From Oscillospiraceae bacterium (GTDB taxonomy: Bacteria; Bacillota; Clostridia; Oscillospirales; Ruminococcaceae), in NCBI GenBank assembly GCA_022511485.1, contig JAFLUJ010000004.1, positions 1 through 28,312 on the forward strand: 28,312 nt of DNA, read 5' to 3'. Below the pieces are notes generated by a model. The model did no database searches and was not told the DNA's origin. It worked only from the letters and a program-made list of their open reading frames with translations. This document shows positions 15,268-23,175 of the stretch, piece after piece. Position 1 is the stretch's first letter. Each line of letters opens with the position of its first letter. Made by a program: the position numbers and the translations under genes.

Positions 15268-15296
15268 TTGACAAATCATATTATATGCTGTATAAT
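15268..15296 (+). promoter_or_regulatory. Consensus promoter of the padR-pspC operon
   Basis: TTGACA (15268-15273), exactly 17 bases, TATAAT (15291-15296): a perfect sigma-A promoter, about 43 bases before the padR start. PadR proteins often repress their own operons, so its operator probably lies near here; I see no single clear dyad. Confidence 0.88.
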
Positions 15297-15339
15297 AATA
15301 TTAAGATCATAATCACAAACAAGTTAAAGGAGGGCTATT

Positions 15340-15669
15340 ATGGTTTTTCCTGTCAGCGCCGCCCTGCTGGACGCGCTTGTACTTTCCGTTGTTTCCAAGG
15401 AAGATACCTATGGATATAAAATTACCCAGGAAATACGTGAGGCAATGGAAATGTCCGAATCCACACTATACCCTGTTTTAAGACGTCTTCTGAAAAGCCA
15501 GTGTCTTACAAGCTATGACCGTGAGTATATGGGCAGAAACAGAAGATATTACCAGATAACCGAGCAAGGGATCGCCCAGCTTGAAACTTACCGCAGTGAA
15601 TGGGAGCTGTACAAGGATAAGATCAGCGGTCTGATTTCCGAAAAAGCGGAGAAGGAGGATACAGTATGA
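15340..15669 (+). CDS. PadR-family winged-helix regulator
   Basis: The 109-aa protein is a short PadR regulator: LLDALVLSVVSKEDTYGYKI is the family start, followed by SESTLYPVLRRLLKSQCL (recognition helix), the wing YDREYMGRNRRYYQITEQG, and a short dimerising C-terminal helix. It starts at ATG after AAGGAGGG and overlaps the HAAS-domain gene by 4 bp. PadR plus HAAS-domain pairs are widespread in Firmicutes, where PadR represses the pair until an envelope signal appears. The inducer here is unknown. Confidence 0.93.
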   Translation: MVFPVSAALLDALVLSVVSKEDTYGYKITQEIREAMEMSESTLYPVLRRLLKSQCLTSYDREYMGRNRRYYQITEQGIAQLETYRSEWELYKDKISGLISEKAEKEDTV

Positions 15670-16619
15670 CAAGAGCAGAATATCTCGCAGAGCTTGACTC
15701 TCACCTTATTACCCTGCCCCGGGAAGAACGGGATATGGCAGTAAACTTCTATAAAGAATATTTTGATGAGGCAGGTCCTGAAAAAGAGCAGGAGGTCATT
15801 GAAGAGCTTGGAAAGCCCTATAATCTGGCGAAGTCCATTATAGGAGAAACATCATTATATAACAAAAGCGATGTATACATAAACTATAAAGCCAGCAAAC
15901 CTTTGCCCCGGAATAATACCGACGTTTTTGTTTCACTCCAGAAGCCGGGAGCTTTTGCGGATCAGTCGTCAGACACTGCCGAAGACATTATGCCTCAGAG
16001 AGCCAGAGAGGAAGCCAGAGCAAAAGCCCAGGAGCAGGATGCTATGCCGCTCAGCGGACAGAATAGTACAGCTTCCGACCCGAATATACATTTCTATGGA
16101 GCAAGCACAGAATCCGGAAATTCCAGTGAGCATAAGCAGGAACAGCAAAGCGGAGATCAAAAGGAAGGGAATGACTCAAATATGTCCGGTATGTTCGATC
16201 AATACTATAATAAGGGATACGAAAAAAGCTCCGGGAATGCATATCAAAAAAGCACTCCCCCTAAGAAAAAGCCAATGAGCGCCGGTAAGATTATTTTCTG
16301 GATATTTATGACAATATTTGTGATTATTCCATTTGTTCTCCCTTTGGCGATAGTCCTGCTCATAGCCATACCCATTGTAATGCTTGCCATCGGAATTGCA
16401 GCTGTGGCGTGTATAATTACAGCGATCATAGCTATCGTTTCAGGAATTTTAAAGATCTTTGTATCCATACCTACAGCAATAGGTCTTGCAGCGTCAGGAC
16501 TGCTTATAGCCGGTATCGGATTTATGATGATGTCAGCAGCACTCGCTTTCTTTTTCAGATTCCTGCCATGGCTGGTAAAGAAGATAGTTGGATTTTCCGG
16601 AAGGAGGGCTGAACAATGA
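15666..16619 (+). CDS. HAAS-domain (DUF1700) membrane protein
   Basis: Residues 1-60 are the HAAS/DUF1700 module (RAEYLAELDSHLITLPREER, then YFDEAGPEKEQEVIEELGKP). Residues 85-200 form a polar, Gln/Ser-rich disordered linker, and about 205-310 hold four hydrophobic helices. HAAS proteins are membrane partners of PadR and of DUF4097 proteins in envelope sensing. The start overlaps padR and the stop overlaps the next gene (ATGA), so the four genes are one coupled unit. Length 317 aa, longer than the usual 180-200 because of the linker. Confidence 0.88.
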   Translation: MTRAEYLAELDSHLITLPREERDMAVNFYKEYFDEAGPEKEQEVIEELGKPYNLAKSIIGETSLYNKSDVYINYKASKPLPRNNTDVFVSLQKPGAFADQSSDTAEDIMPQRAREEARAKAQEQDAMPLSGQNSTASDPNIHFYGASTESGNSSEHKQEQQSGDQKEGNDSNMSGMFDQYYNKGYEKSSGNAYQKSTPPKKKPMSAGKIIFWIFMTIFVIIPFVLPLAIVLLIAIPIVMLAIGIAAVACIITAIIAIVSGILKIFVSIPTAIGLAASGLLIAGIGFMMMSAALAFFFRFLPWLVKKIVGFSGRRAEQ

Positions 16620-17575
16620 AAAAGCTCTGTTTAAGGCTTCTGATCTCCGGAGCAGTTCTTGCAGTAACAGGAGTTGTTGTACTTTCTGTTGCCTATCTTA
16701 ACGGCTTCATTGACGAGATGCCTTCCCTGTCCATCCCGGTTCGCAGTTACTCCACCATCAGCGAAGCTGTCGATAATGGAGAATATTCCGAAACAACATT
16801 TGCCACAACATATGTTATGGACGAAGCGATCCCCAGTGACTACGGCGATTATGACAGTGTAATACATTTGGACGCTGACCCCGATGATATAAATAACCTT
16901 GACATTGATATAAACATGGGAACTTTCAATATACTCCCCGCAGATTCATTTGCAATTTGCGCAAACAATATAGAAACTGACTGGATAAAATACAGTATTG
17001 ACGGTGACCGTCTTTCTGTAAGCTTTGATCCTGAATTTGAATTCAAACTGTTTGACTTCAATTTCGGGAACGACTCTGCGGAAATTCTTCTCTTTGTTCC
17101 ACAGAAGGTATATGAAACAATAAGCATTGACGTTGATGCAGGAACAGCAAATATTTCCGGCATGACCGCAAATAACCTTGATTTTGATATGTCTGCTGGA
17201 GATGCATATGTGTCAGATACAGCAGTATACTATAATTCCGACATAAAAATGAGCGCAGGCTATTCTCAGTTTACAAGATGCACTCTTTCAAATTCCAGCA
17301 GTATAAAAATATCTGCCGGAAGCATGGAATTTGATGAAAGCTCTGTCACCGGCGTCAGTGACATAAAAATAAGCGCCGGATCACTCTTTATGCATCTTAT
17401 GGACACTTTTTCACTTTATAGTATATCGGCAGAAAAAAGCGCCGGAGAAATTTACATCAACGGTGAACCAACAGCAAAAGCATTTAATTCCTATCCTGCG
17501 GTGTCAGACCCTGTAGGAACAATGAACGTTAAGGTTTCAGCAGGAAGCTGTTATATATATTTTGAGGAGGATTGA
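16616..17575 (+). CDS. DUF4097-type beta-repeat envelope protein
   Basis: A single N-terminal membrane helix (residues 7-30) is followed by an extracytoplasmic domain of about 285 residues. Its C-terminal half shows a repeated SAG turn roughly every 20 residues (MSAGDAY, MSAGYSQF, ISAGSMEF, ISAGSLFM, KSAGEIY, VSAGSCYI), as in the parallel beta-helix of DUF4097/LiaF-like proteins. Such proteins occur with HAAS and PspC domains in cell-envelope stress operons. It overlaps the HAAS gene by 4 bp. The name is by domain only; no catalytic residues are apparent. Confidence 0.85.
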   Translation: MKKLCLRLLISGAVLAVTGVVVLSVAYLNGFIDEMPSLSIPVRSYSTISEAVDNGEYSETTFATTYVMDEAIPSDYGDYDSVIHLDADPDDINNLDIDINMGTFNILPADSFAICANNIETDWIKYSIDGDRLSVSFDPEFEFKLFDFNFGNDSAEILLFVPQKVYETISIDVDAGTANISGMTANNLDFDMSAGDAYVSDTAVYYNSDIKMSAGYSQFTRCTLSNSSSIKISAGSMEFDESSVTGVSDIKISAGSLFMHLMDTFSLYSISAEKSAGEIYINGEPTAKAFNSYPAVSDPVGTMNVKVSAGSCYIYFEED

Positions 17576-17580
17576 TTTTT

Positions 17581-17778
17581 ATGAACAGACTTATGAAATG
17601 TGAATCGGACAGAGTGATTTGCGGAGTGTGCTCCGGAGTTGCACGTTATCTCCATATTGACGTTACCGCTGTGCGTGTGGTATGGGCAATTCTGGGTGTT
17701 ACAGGAGGCTTCGGAATAGCTGCATATATCATCGCTGCTCTGATAATGCCAAGCGATAACGGCAAGGCTGAGCCTTGA
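17581..17778 (+). CDS. PspC-domain small membrane protein
   Basis: The 65-aa protein is a bare PspC domain: ICGVCSGVARYLHIDVTAVRVVWAILGV followed, from residue 37 on, by one hydrophobic helix and a short polar tail. Family members are phage-shock/envelope-stress membrane proteins. ATG 17581 sits ten bases after GAGGAGG; an in-frame TTG three codons up is too close to that site. Last gene of the padR operon, followed by the hairpin element. Confidence 0.9.
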   Translation: MNRLMKCESDRVICGVCSGVARYLHIDVTAVRVVWAILGVTGGFGIAAYIIAALIMPSDNGKAEP

Positions 17779-17868
17779 GCGGGGAAGCCCCCGCAGGCAT
17801 ATTCTACCCCCACATTTTGTAAATTCAAATGATTTTGTTTACAAAGCCCCCTATCAAGGGGGCGGGTA
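17779..17868. repeat. Second multi-hairpin intergenic element
   Basis: Directly after the pspC stop come hairpins GCGGGG/CCCCGC with AAGC loop (17779-17794), TTTGTAAA/TTTACAAA (17816-17823, 17838-17845) and GCCCCC/GGGGGC (17846-17863) followed by GGGTA. The last hairpin plus flank is the inverted near-copy of 12334-12357. A short ACCCCCACA-3-TGTAAAT stretch (17806-17824) also recurs at 28158-28176. Confidence 0.6.
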
Positions 17869-17878
17869 TGTAAAGCAA

Positions 17879-17913
17879 AAGGTGGAAGATCTGCAATAGA
17901 GGACTTCCACCTT
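17879..17913. terminator. Bidirectional terminator between pspC and dynamin operons
   Basis: A perfect 10-bp stem, AAGGTGGAAG (17879-17888) and CTTCCACCTT (17904-17913), lies between convergent operons. The minus-strand 3' flank is TTTTGCTTT and the plus-strand flank is TTAAATTTT, so either direction could terminate. Confidence 0.75.
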
Positions 17914-17918
17914 AAATT

Positions 17919-19679
17919 TTATGCATACTTCATAATGACATTCGCTGCGTCCTTGAGGACAGCCGCTGCCTCCTCAAGATATTTCTTCACAGAAGCGCTG
18001 CTGATGTCAGAGGACATCTCAATTGCCTGATTCAGGCTGTCCCTGCTGACATTTACCTGTGTCTCATACAGAGAATCAAGCTGTTTTAAAGCAGTTTCCT
18101 CCATAGCCTTATAGCTTGCTTTCAGATCCTTGATAGTGTTATTTCTTATATCGTCGTAATTTTCCAGAGCGGTATCAATTATATCGGTCTGGCGTTTTTT
18201 ATGCAGGATATTTTTGAAGAACGGCATAGCACCGCTTGGGAACTCGTCTCCCCTGCCTCCGGAAGCTGCGGTTATTACAAACTCGGAAACGATTCCCGTC
18301 ATGCTTTCAGCCTGATCGTCGGAAAATGAATTTGCCTCCCCCAGAAGAGAACTCAGACCCAGCTTCTTGGAAAGCTCCGCACCAAGCTGTGCAATAATGG
18401 AGTTAAGCCTCTGACCGTGAATATCAAGACATCTTCTGTAAGCCTCTCCTACCTTGTCAACAAGATAGGAATAGAAATGCTTGTCGATGTCCTCTGCGGT
18501 AGCTGTATTGCGGCTTTCCAGAATGTCCTCCCTGAGCTTTGAGAAGAATCCGTACATCCACTGCTCCGCCTCCTGCTGCATTTCGGTAACGCTGAGCAGT
18601 ATCTTCGGCTTTTTGTTTACCAGTGCGCTTGCCAATGATAAGCACTCTATTTCGATATTCTTGGATATGTCGTCCAGCTTTTTCCTGTCCATAGCCATCA
18701 TATCGTAGATCATTTTTATTCTTGCAGCAGTATCCTTTATCATAAGGTTCAGCATGGTAAGAACACGCTGTGTGCGGATAATATCCTTCTGCAAAATGAT
18801 CTCACGTTTCAGGGACATCTCAAATTTCAGGAACTCAGTCTCGTAAAATTCCTGGAAGCCCTTTATATCCGGACGGTTAAGACCGATCTTACGGCGGTAT
18901 TCGTCTATGCCGCTTACTCCGTAAACAAAAGCGTTTGGCATGATAGCCTCGCACCGCTCATTTACGCGGTTTACGACCTTGTCAATATCCTCCCGGGTGT
19001 TCATGGCGTCTATCATATTTACCAGAACATACAGCTTGCTGAAGCTGAGAGGACGTATATGACTTGCCAGAAAGAACTGTTCCGACTCGGAAAAGGGAGA
19101 CAGCGCACTTGCAACATAGATAACTGCGTCAGCGTTGACAAGATAATCCTGAACCTGTTTGTCAAGACAGTCAAGGTCACTGAGACCCGGAGTATCAACG
19201 ATCCTTATTTCCTTAAGGATCTCAGTATTATCCCTTATATCTATGTATTCAAGAGTGTCCGGAAAAGCTCTCATAAGCTTTTCCAGTTTTTCCCGAGCCA
19301 GATCGTCAACAGTAAGAGTTATCCTCTGACCGCTTTTAAGTACCGCTTCCACCTTCGGATTTTCGCTGTAGCTTATTGAATTTATCGTAAAGGTCTCCGG
19401 AGCAACATTTACCGGAGCGATGGATTTTCCCAGTATAGCGTTGATGATGGTGCTCTTTCCACGTTTGAAATCACCAAGTACCACTAGGGAAAAAGCTTCC
19501 GTACGGCGTTTCGTAATAGCTTTGTCCCATTCCCGGAGATGCTCTGCAAATTCCTCGCCAAGTATGGTACAAAGAGGCTTGTTTGTAATAAGAGATTTAA
19601 GCTTGCTCTGAACATATTCTATATCAGGCTCTGCCGCAGCATAGCTCATAGAAGCATCGCGCTCTGTAATATCGGACAT
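17919..19679 (-). CDS. Dynamin-like GTPase A (586 aa)
   Basis: Residues 69-77 (GDFKRGKST) are the P-loop, a threonine-rich switch I follows in VAPETFTINS, and DTPG (162-165) is the G3 motif; VLVNMIDAM takes the G4 place in non-canonical form. The remaining about 380 residues are helical and charged, as in bacterial dynamin-like proteins. I see no clear paddle or membrane helix, only a small Gly/Ala-rich segment near 475-490. ATG 19679 is chosen because AGGGGGG precedes it; it begins one base after the M48-like stop. With the larger GTPase B it may form a two-subunit dynamin like the DLP1/DLP2 pair of Campylobacter. Function unknown. Confidence 0.88.
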   Translation of the reverse strand: MSDITERDASMSYAAAEPDIEYVQSKLKSLITNKPLCTILGEEFAEHLREWDKAITKRRTEAFSLVVLGDFKRGKSTIINAILGKSIAPVNVAPETFTINSISYSENPKVEAVLKSGQRITLTVDDLAREKLEKLMRAFPDTLEYIDIRDNTEILKEIRIVDTPGLSDLDCLDKQVQDYLVNADAVIYVASALSPFSESEQFFLASHIRPLSFSKLYVLVNMIDAMNTREDIDKVVNRVNERCEAIMPNAFVYGVSGIDEYRRKIGLNRPDIKGFQEFYETEFLKFEMSLKREIILQKDIIRTQRVLTMLNLMIKDTAARIKMIYDMMAMDRKKLDDISKNIEIECLSLASALVNKKPKILLSVTEMQQEAEQWMYGFFSKLREDILESRNTATAEDIDKHFYSYLVDKVGEAYRRCLDIHGQRLNSIIAQLGAELSKKLGLSSLLGEANSFSDDQAESMTGIVSEFVITAASGGRGDEFPSGAMPFFKNILHKKRQTDIIDTALENYDDIRNNTIKDLKASYKAMEETALKQLDSLYETQVNVSRDSLNQAIEMSSDISSASVKKYLEEAAAVLKDAANVIMKYA

Positions 19680-19680
19680 A

Positions 19681-20667
19681 TCACACACCCCCCTTTGCAG
19701 CGTCAAGAATGATCTCACATCTTACCTCCAGAGCCTGCTTGTTCACAGTGTGAACGTCAGCTCTGTTAAGATCGGTACGCCAGTTATACAAAGCTTCACA
19801 GCTCAGGAATTCAAGTCCTGCAAGCACCCTTCTGTCAAAGGATGAACAGTTTTTCGGCATAACGATATTCCTTGCCGGAGTGATATGTAAAACCTCATAC
19901 TGTTTCAAGAGCTCGTTAAGATCAAAATTATCCTTTGCATAAGCATTGAAGCCGCCTTTACTGCGGATGCTGTTAATGATCGTCGGATACTCCTGAGGAT
20001 TGCTGAGACAGATCATTCCGGCACGATCTCCGGTAACGTCTGCAAGCTTGATCCACTCGGAAATAGTTCCTGCGATCTGCATTACAGAGCCGTCATTTAA
20101 AGCGGGAATGTATTCCTCGTCACCATCCGATTCCGTTACACCAAAGTAAGGAGCTGCAATTATGAAAATACAATGGTTATTCTGGATATGTCCGCACTCA
20201 CAGCCAATGAGAAAACGAAGCTCCTCCTTGGAACAGGATTCGATGACCCCGGTGGTGATAGCGATACATGGGTCAGTGCCCTCTGCCGCAACAGAGTAGA
20301 TCTCAAATTTATCCGGAGCGTTCCTTACATAAACTGTAGGGACACTTATCTGAAGTCTTTCGGCGCATACCTGAACTGTATTGTAGATATCCGGATGCTT
20401 CATAGAACCTGCAATATCCGCAGACTGGAACAGTTTCTTGATCTTATTGGGGATCTCACGGCTTACAAGACTTTTATATACCTTCGACCAAGCCGAGAAG
20501 GACGATATTTTCTGCTTTACCGAGAAATCAGCATCAAAAGCATAGTCCAGCATACCGCCTACAATGTGATCCTTATAGGAACGGGTGCGGGCGCTCAGAT
20601 AGGCGGCAAAGCTTGTGTCTATATCAAGCAGCGGATTGTAGTCCGCTGTTTCAGCAGAATTAAACAT
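19681..20667 (-). CDS. M48-like metallopeptidase with CExxH in place of HExxH
   Basis: The 328-aa protein aligns by eye with M48 peptidases: VPTVYVRN, IAITTGVIESCSKEELRFLIG, then C156-E157-C158-G159-H160 where the family has HELGH, and D210-xxx-D214-R215-A-G where the family has E-xxx-DRAG. So the first zinc-ligand His is Cys and the third ligand Glu is Asp, while the catalytic Glu and second His are kept. No membrane helix is seen, unlike HtpX. It may bind metal as Cys/His/Asp, act as a cysteine-tuned peptidase, or be inactive. It is sandwiched between two dynamin-like GTPases (1 bp and 46 bp away) and surely co-transcribed. ATG 20667 is preceded by AAAGGAGAG. Confidence 0.8.
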   Translation of the reverse strand: MFNSAETADYNPLLDIDTSFAAYLSARTRSYKDHIVGGMLDYAFDADFSVKQKISSFSAWSKVYKSLVSREIPNKIKKLFQSADIAGSMKHPDIYNTVQVCAERLQISVPTVYVRNAPDKFEIYSVAAEGTDPCIAITTGVIESCSKEELRFLIGCECGHIQNNHCIFIIAAPYFGVTESDGDEEYIPALNDGSVMQIAGTISEWIKLADVTGDRAGMICLSNPQEYPTIINSIRSKGGFNAYAKDNFDLNELLKQYEVLHITPARNIVMPKNCSSFDRRVLAGLEFLSCEALYNWRTDLNRADVHTVNKQALEVRCEIILDAAKGGV

Positions 20668-20713
20668 AGCTAAACTCTCCTTTTTGAAAATTGTGCATCA
20701 TGCCTGTGAAAAC

Positions 20714-22753
20714 TCATACCGCCATATTGTCGGTAAGTGTCTTATGCAGATTATAAGTCTCCGCCAGAAGTGAGCCCGTATACTCAGTAATGGTCTGAAG
20801 CTTATCTCTCTCGTTATCTGACATATTTTTCTTTTCAGTTTTAAGCTGATTAAGATTATCCAGCGTTTTCTGAGTATCAAGAAGTATGATCTCAGTCTCG
20901 CTTTCGATCTTGGATTTAAGTCCCTGGAATGCTGCAAATACCTGCTGACGTACAGTTTCTGTAAAGTCGCTGGAAATTTTCATTTCATGGAACTGCTTTT
21001 TAACGTTCTGCTTGAAGCCTGCCTTGTATTTATCTATCCTTTCCTGGACAAGCAGCTTGTCTACTGAGAGCTTTCCGGTGAATGTTCCCGCAATGCCGGC
21101 GATAGCGGCTATGCAAAGCACTACAGGCGCTGCGGATATTCCGATAAGTGCAGCAAGGGCGAAGAATGTAGCCGAGAATCCTGCCAGTCCCGTTGTACCG
21201 CCGAGGAGCGCACCCTTGATGCCCGCCTCGCGGAAGCCTATGAACAATCCTCCCGTTCCAACGCTTCCGATAGCGACGCTGATGATCTGATCCACCACGC
21301 CGCCGTTTCTGGAATGTCTTCCGGCAACTGAGAACATTTCCTGTATCCTGCTTACCGAAGCAAAGAACTCGTCCTCGAAGGACTGGAGACGCTCTGCCTC
21401 ATCGCTGAGGGCAACATTGATCTCGTTCTGGATCTGCTCGCATATGATCTGAGCCTTGTTTTTGATATTCTCCTTGATCTTTTCCGTCAGCTTGGAATAT
21501 ACGATCTTGATCTTATCCTTTTTAAGGTCGTCTGCGCTCATGGGGAAATCGTCGATAACCTTCATGGCAGTTTCCTCGATCTGTATCCAGTAGCTGTCAA
21601 GGATCGGCTGCAAGCCTTCAAAAACCTTATTTGCCGCGTCGTTTATGCGTACAAATTCCTCACGCTTTTTGGTACGAATATCGTCTATCTCCTCGATAGC
21701 GGCGGTGTATTTGTCCATAAATTCGTCTGTTTCCATCATAAGAGCGTTTTCTCTGAGGATTATAGAGTTTATAAGCTCCGAGCCTGAGCTGATGATCTTA
21801 TTCGCCAGTATCTGGAGAGTAATAGCTCCTCTTTCCTGTGTGAGCATTGTTTCAAGAGCTCTTTCAAATGTGGGGAAATTACTTTCCTCCAGCATAGCAG
21901 CATCGCCGCTTTCCTTTGCCATAAGAGCCTTTTTAGCATAAACGCCGATGACCCTGGGCTTGCCGATCTTTCTTTTATAGACAGCAAACTCCTTGGAATC
22001 CTCACCCATCACCAGCTTTGCCTTTTCCATAACATAGCTTCCGATACGCTTTTCAACGGTCTCCACGATCCGATCCTCGTCCTCCTTGGAGAAAGTACCG
22101 AAGCAGTTTACTGCGAAAATGATACGTCCCATATCGCTTGTAAGCATTTTCTTTTCAAGAAATTCCTTTTCAAACTGGGAGAAGGGGGAATTTGCACTGA
22201 TAACGAAAACCGCAGCGTCTATCTCCGGCAGAATGGACAGCGTAACGCTTGTCATCTGTTCGTCATCGTTAAGACCGGGAGTGTCGATAATATCAACGTT
22301 GTTTTTACAGAAGTCCGTATCGTAGTAAACGGTAGCCTGCTTAACGGTCTCCGCAGTTTTTTCCGATTCGTAGGACAGCTTTGTAACATAATTCTCCAGC
22401 TTATCAATATCGACCCGTTCGGACTCCCCTGTTTTATATTCGACCATAACATAAGGGGTCTCACTGTATGTAACTCTGTTAAGAGTAGCAGTGGCAGGAA
22501 GAACGTCCGCAGGAAGGACCTCCTGACCCAGCAAAGCATTTATCAGCGTACTTTTGCCTCGCTTGAACTCGCCCACGATAGCGACTTCAAACCGCTCTCC
22601 TGAAATTTTTTCAATGGTCTCAGCAATTGATTTCGCGGTATGTTCAAGTCCCACGTCCTCACTGTACTCTTTAAGCTGCGAAAGATTTTCTGTCAGCTCG
22701 GAAACCATTTCCTTATAGGCGGAATAGCTTCCGTAGTTCAATGCCTGTTCCAT
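20714..22753 (-). CDS. Dynamin-like GTPase B (679 aa, with hydrophobic segment)
   Basis: The P-loop is GEFKRGKST (residues 61-69), switch I threonines lie in LPATATLN, and DTPG is at 157-160; the G4 position reads FAVNCFG. Long helical regions follow, and residues 485-557 form a Gly/Ala-rich hydrophobic stretch able to make two membrane-inserting hairpins, like the paddle or transmembrane part of bacterial dynamins. A charged coiled coil ends the protein. ATG 22753 follows TTAGGAGGA; the frame is open 16 codons further without a site. First gene of the dynamin operon, driven by a consensus promoter at 22816-22844. Membrane fission/fusion, stress repair or phage defence are all possible. Confidence 0.9.
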   Translation of the reverse strand: MEQALNYGSYSAYKEMVSELTENLSQLKEYSEDVGLEHTAKSIAETIEKISGERFEVAIVGEFKRGKSTLINALLGQEVLPADVLPATATLNRVTYSETPYVMVEYKTGESERVDIDKLENYVTKLSYESEKTAETVKQATVYYDTDFCKNNVDIIDTPGLNDDEQMTSVTLSILPEIDAAVFVISANSPFSQFEKEFLEKKMLTSDMGRIIFAVNCFGTFSKEDEDRIVETVEKRIGSYVMEKAKLVMGEDSKEFAVYKRKIGKPRVIGVYAKKALMAKESGDAAMLEESNFPTFERALETMLTQERGAITLQILANKIISSGSELINSIILRENALMMETDEFMDKYTAAIEEIDDIRTKKREEFVRINDAANKVFEGLQPILDSYWIQIEETAMKVIDDFPMSADDLKKDKIKIVYSKLTEKIKENIKNKAQIICEQIQNEINVALSDEAERLQSFEDEFFASVSRIQEMFSVAGRHSRNGGVVDQIISVAIGSVGTGGLFIGFREAGIKGALLGGTTGLAGFSATFFALAALIGISAAPVVLCIAAIAGIAGTFTGKLSVDKLLVQERIDKYKAGFKQNVKKQFHEMKISSDFTETVRQQVFAAFQGLKSKIESETEIILLDTQKTLDNLNQLKTEKKNMSDNERDKLQTITEYTGSLLAETYNLHKTLTDNMAV

Positions 22754-22815
22754 AGAGATCCTCCTAACCAAATATATATCATATAAATGAAAAATTCTCA
22801 TAAATATACACGTTA

Positions 22816-22844
22816 ATTATACCATACAATAAAGCATATGTCAA
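22816..22844 (-). promoter_or_regulatory. Consensus promoter of the dynamin operon
   Basis: On the minus strand TTGACA (22844-22839), 17 bases, TATAAT (22821-22816): a perfect sigma-A promoter giving a leader of about 55 nt before GTPase B. It suggests constitutive, strong transcription unless a repressor acts. Confidence 0.88.
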
Positions 22845-22908
22845 TATCAATAAAAAATTTTCACAAAATAAATTTCCAATCATTTAATTTGCCGAAAGAA
22901 AAAACGGA

Positions 22909-22938
22909 AGCCATCCGCTGCTGTAACGGACGGCTTTA
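22909..22938 (-). terminator. Terminator after the 43-aa gene
   Basis: Read on the minus strand, AAGCC-G-TCCG pairs with CGGA-T-GGCTT across one mismatch and is followed by CCGTTTTTTC. It separates the small gene from the dynamin promoter. Confidence 0.7.
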
Positions 22939-22956
22939 CATATAACGACCAGAAAA

Positions 22957-23088
22957 TTATTCTTTTTCAATAGTCTGAACTTCCGAAACATCCTCATTTG
23001 TAAGCTTTGAAGTATCATCTTCTAAATTACCCTTTTCATATTCTATAGCCTCATTAAGCCCCTGCATAATACTTTCATATACGCTCAT
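22957..23088 (-). CDS. 43-aa small protein resembling the N-terminus of an HTH antitoxin
   Basis: From ATG 23088, after a good AAGGAG site, the frame encodes MSVYESIMQGLNEAIEYEKG and then an acidic tail to a TAA at 22957. The first 20 residues match the N-terminus common to a family of about 90-100-aa HigA-type antitoxins of clostridia, but the helix-turn-helix that should follow is missing. It may be a decayed antitoxin or a small protein in its own right. It has its own terminator and lies 87 bp after the membrane protein gene. Confidence 0.6.
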   Translation of the reverse strand: MSVYESIMQGLNEAIEYEKGNLEDDTSKLTNEDVSEVQTIEKE

Positions 23089-23175
23089 AGCTATTCTCCT
23101 TGATTTATTATTGATCTACTCTCATAAATAAGAATTTAACTGCCCGATAAACAGGAATTTTACATAAGATATTTA

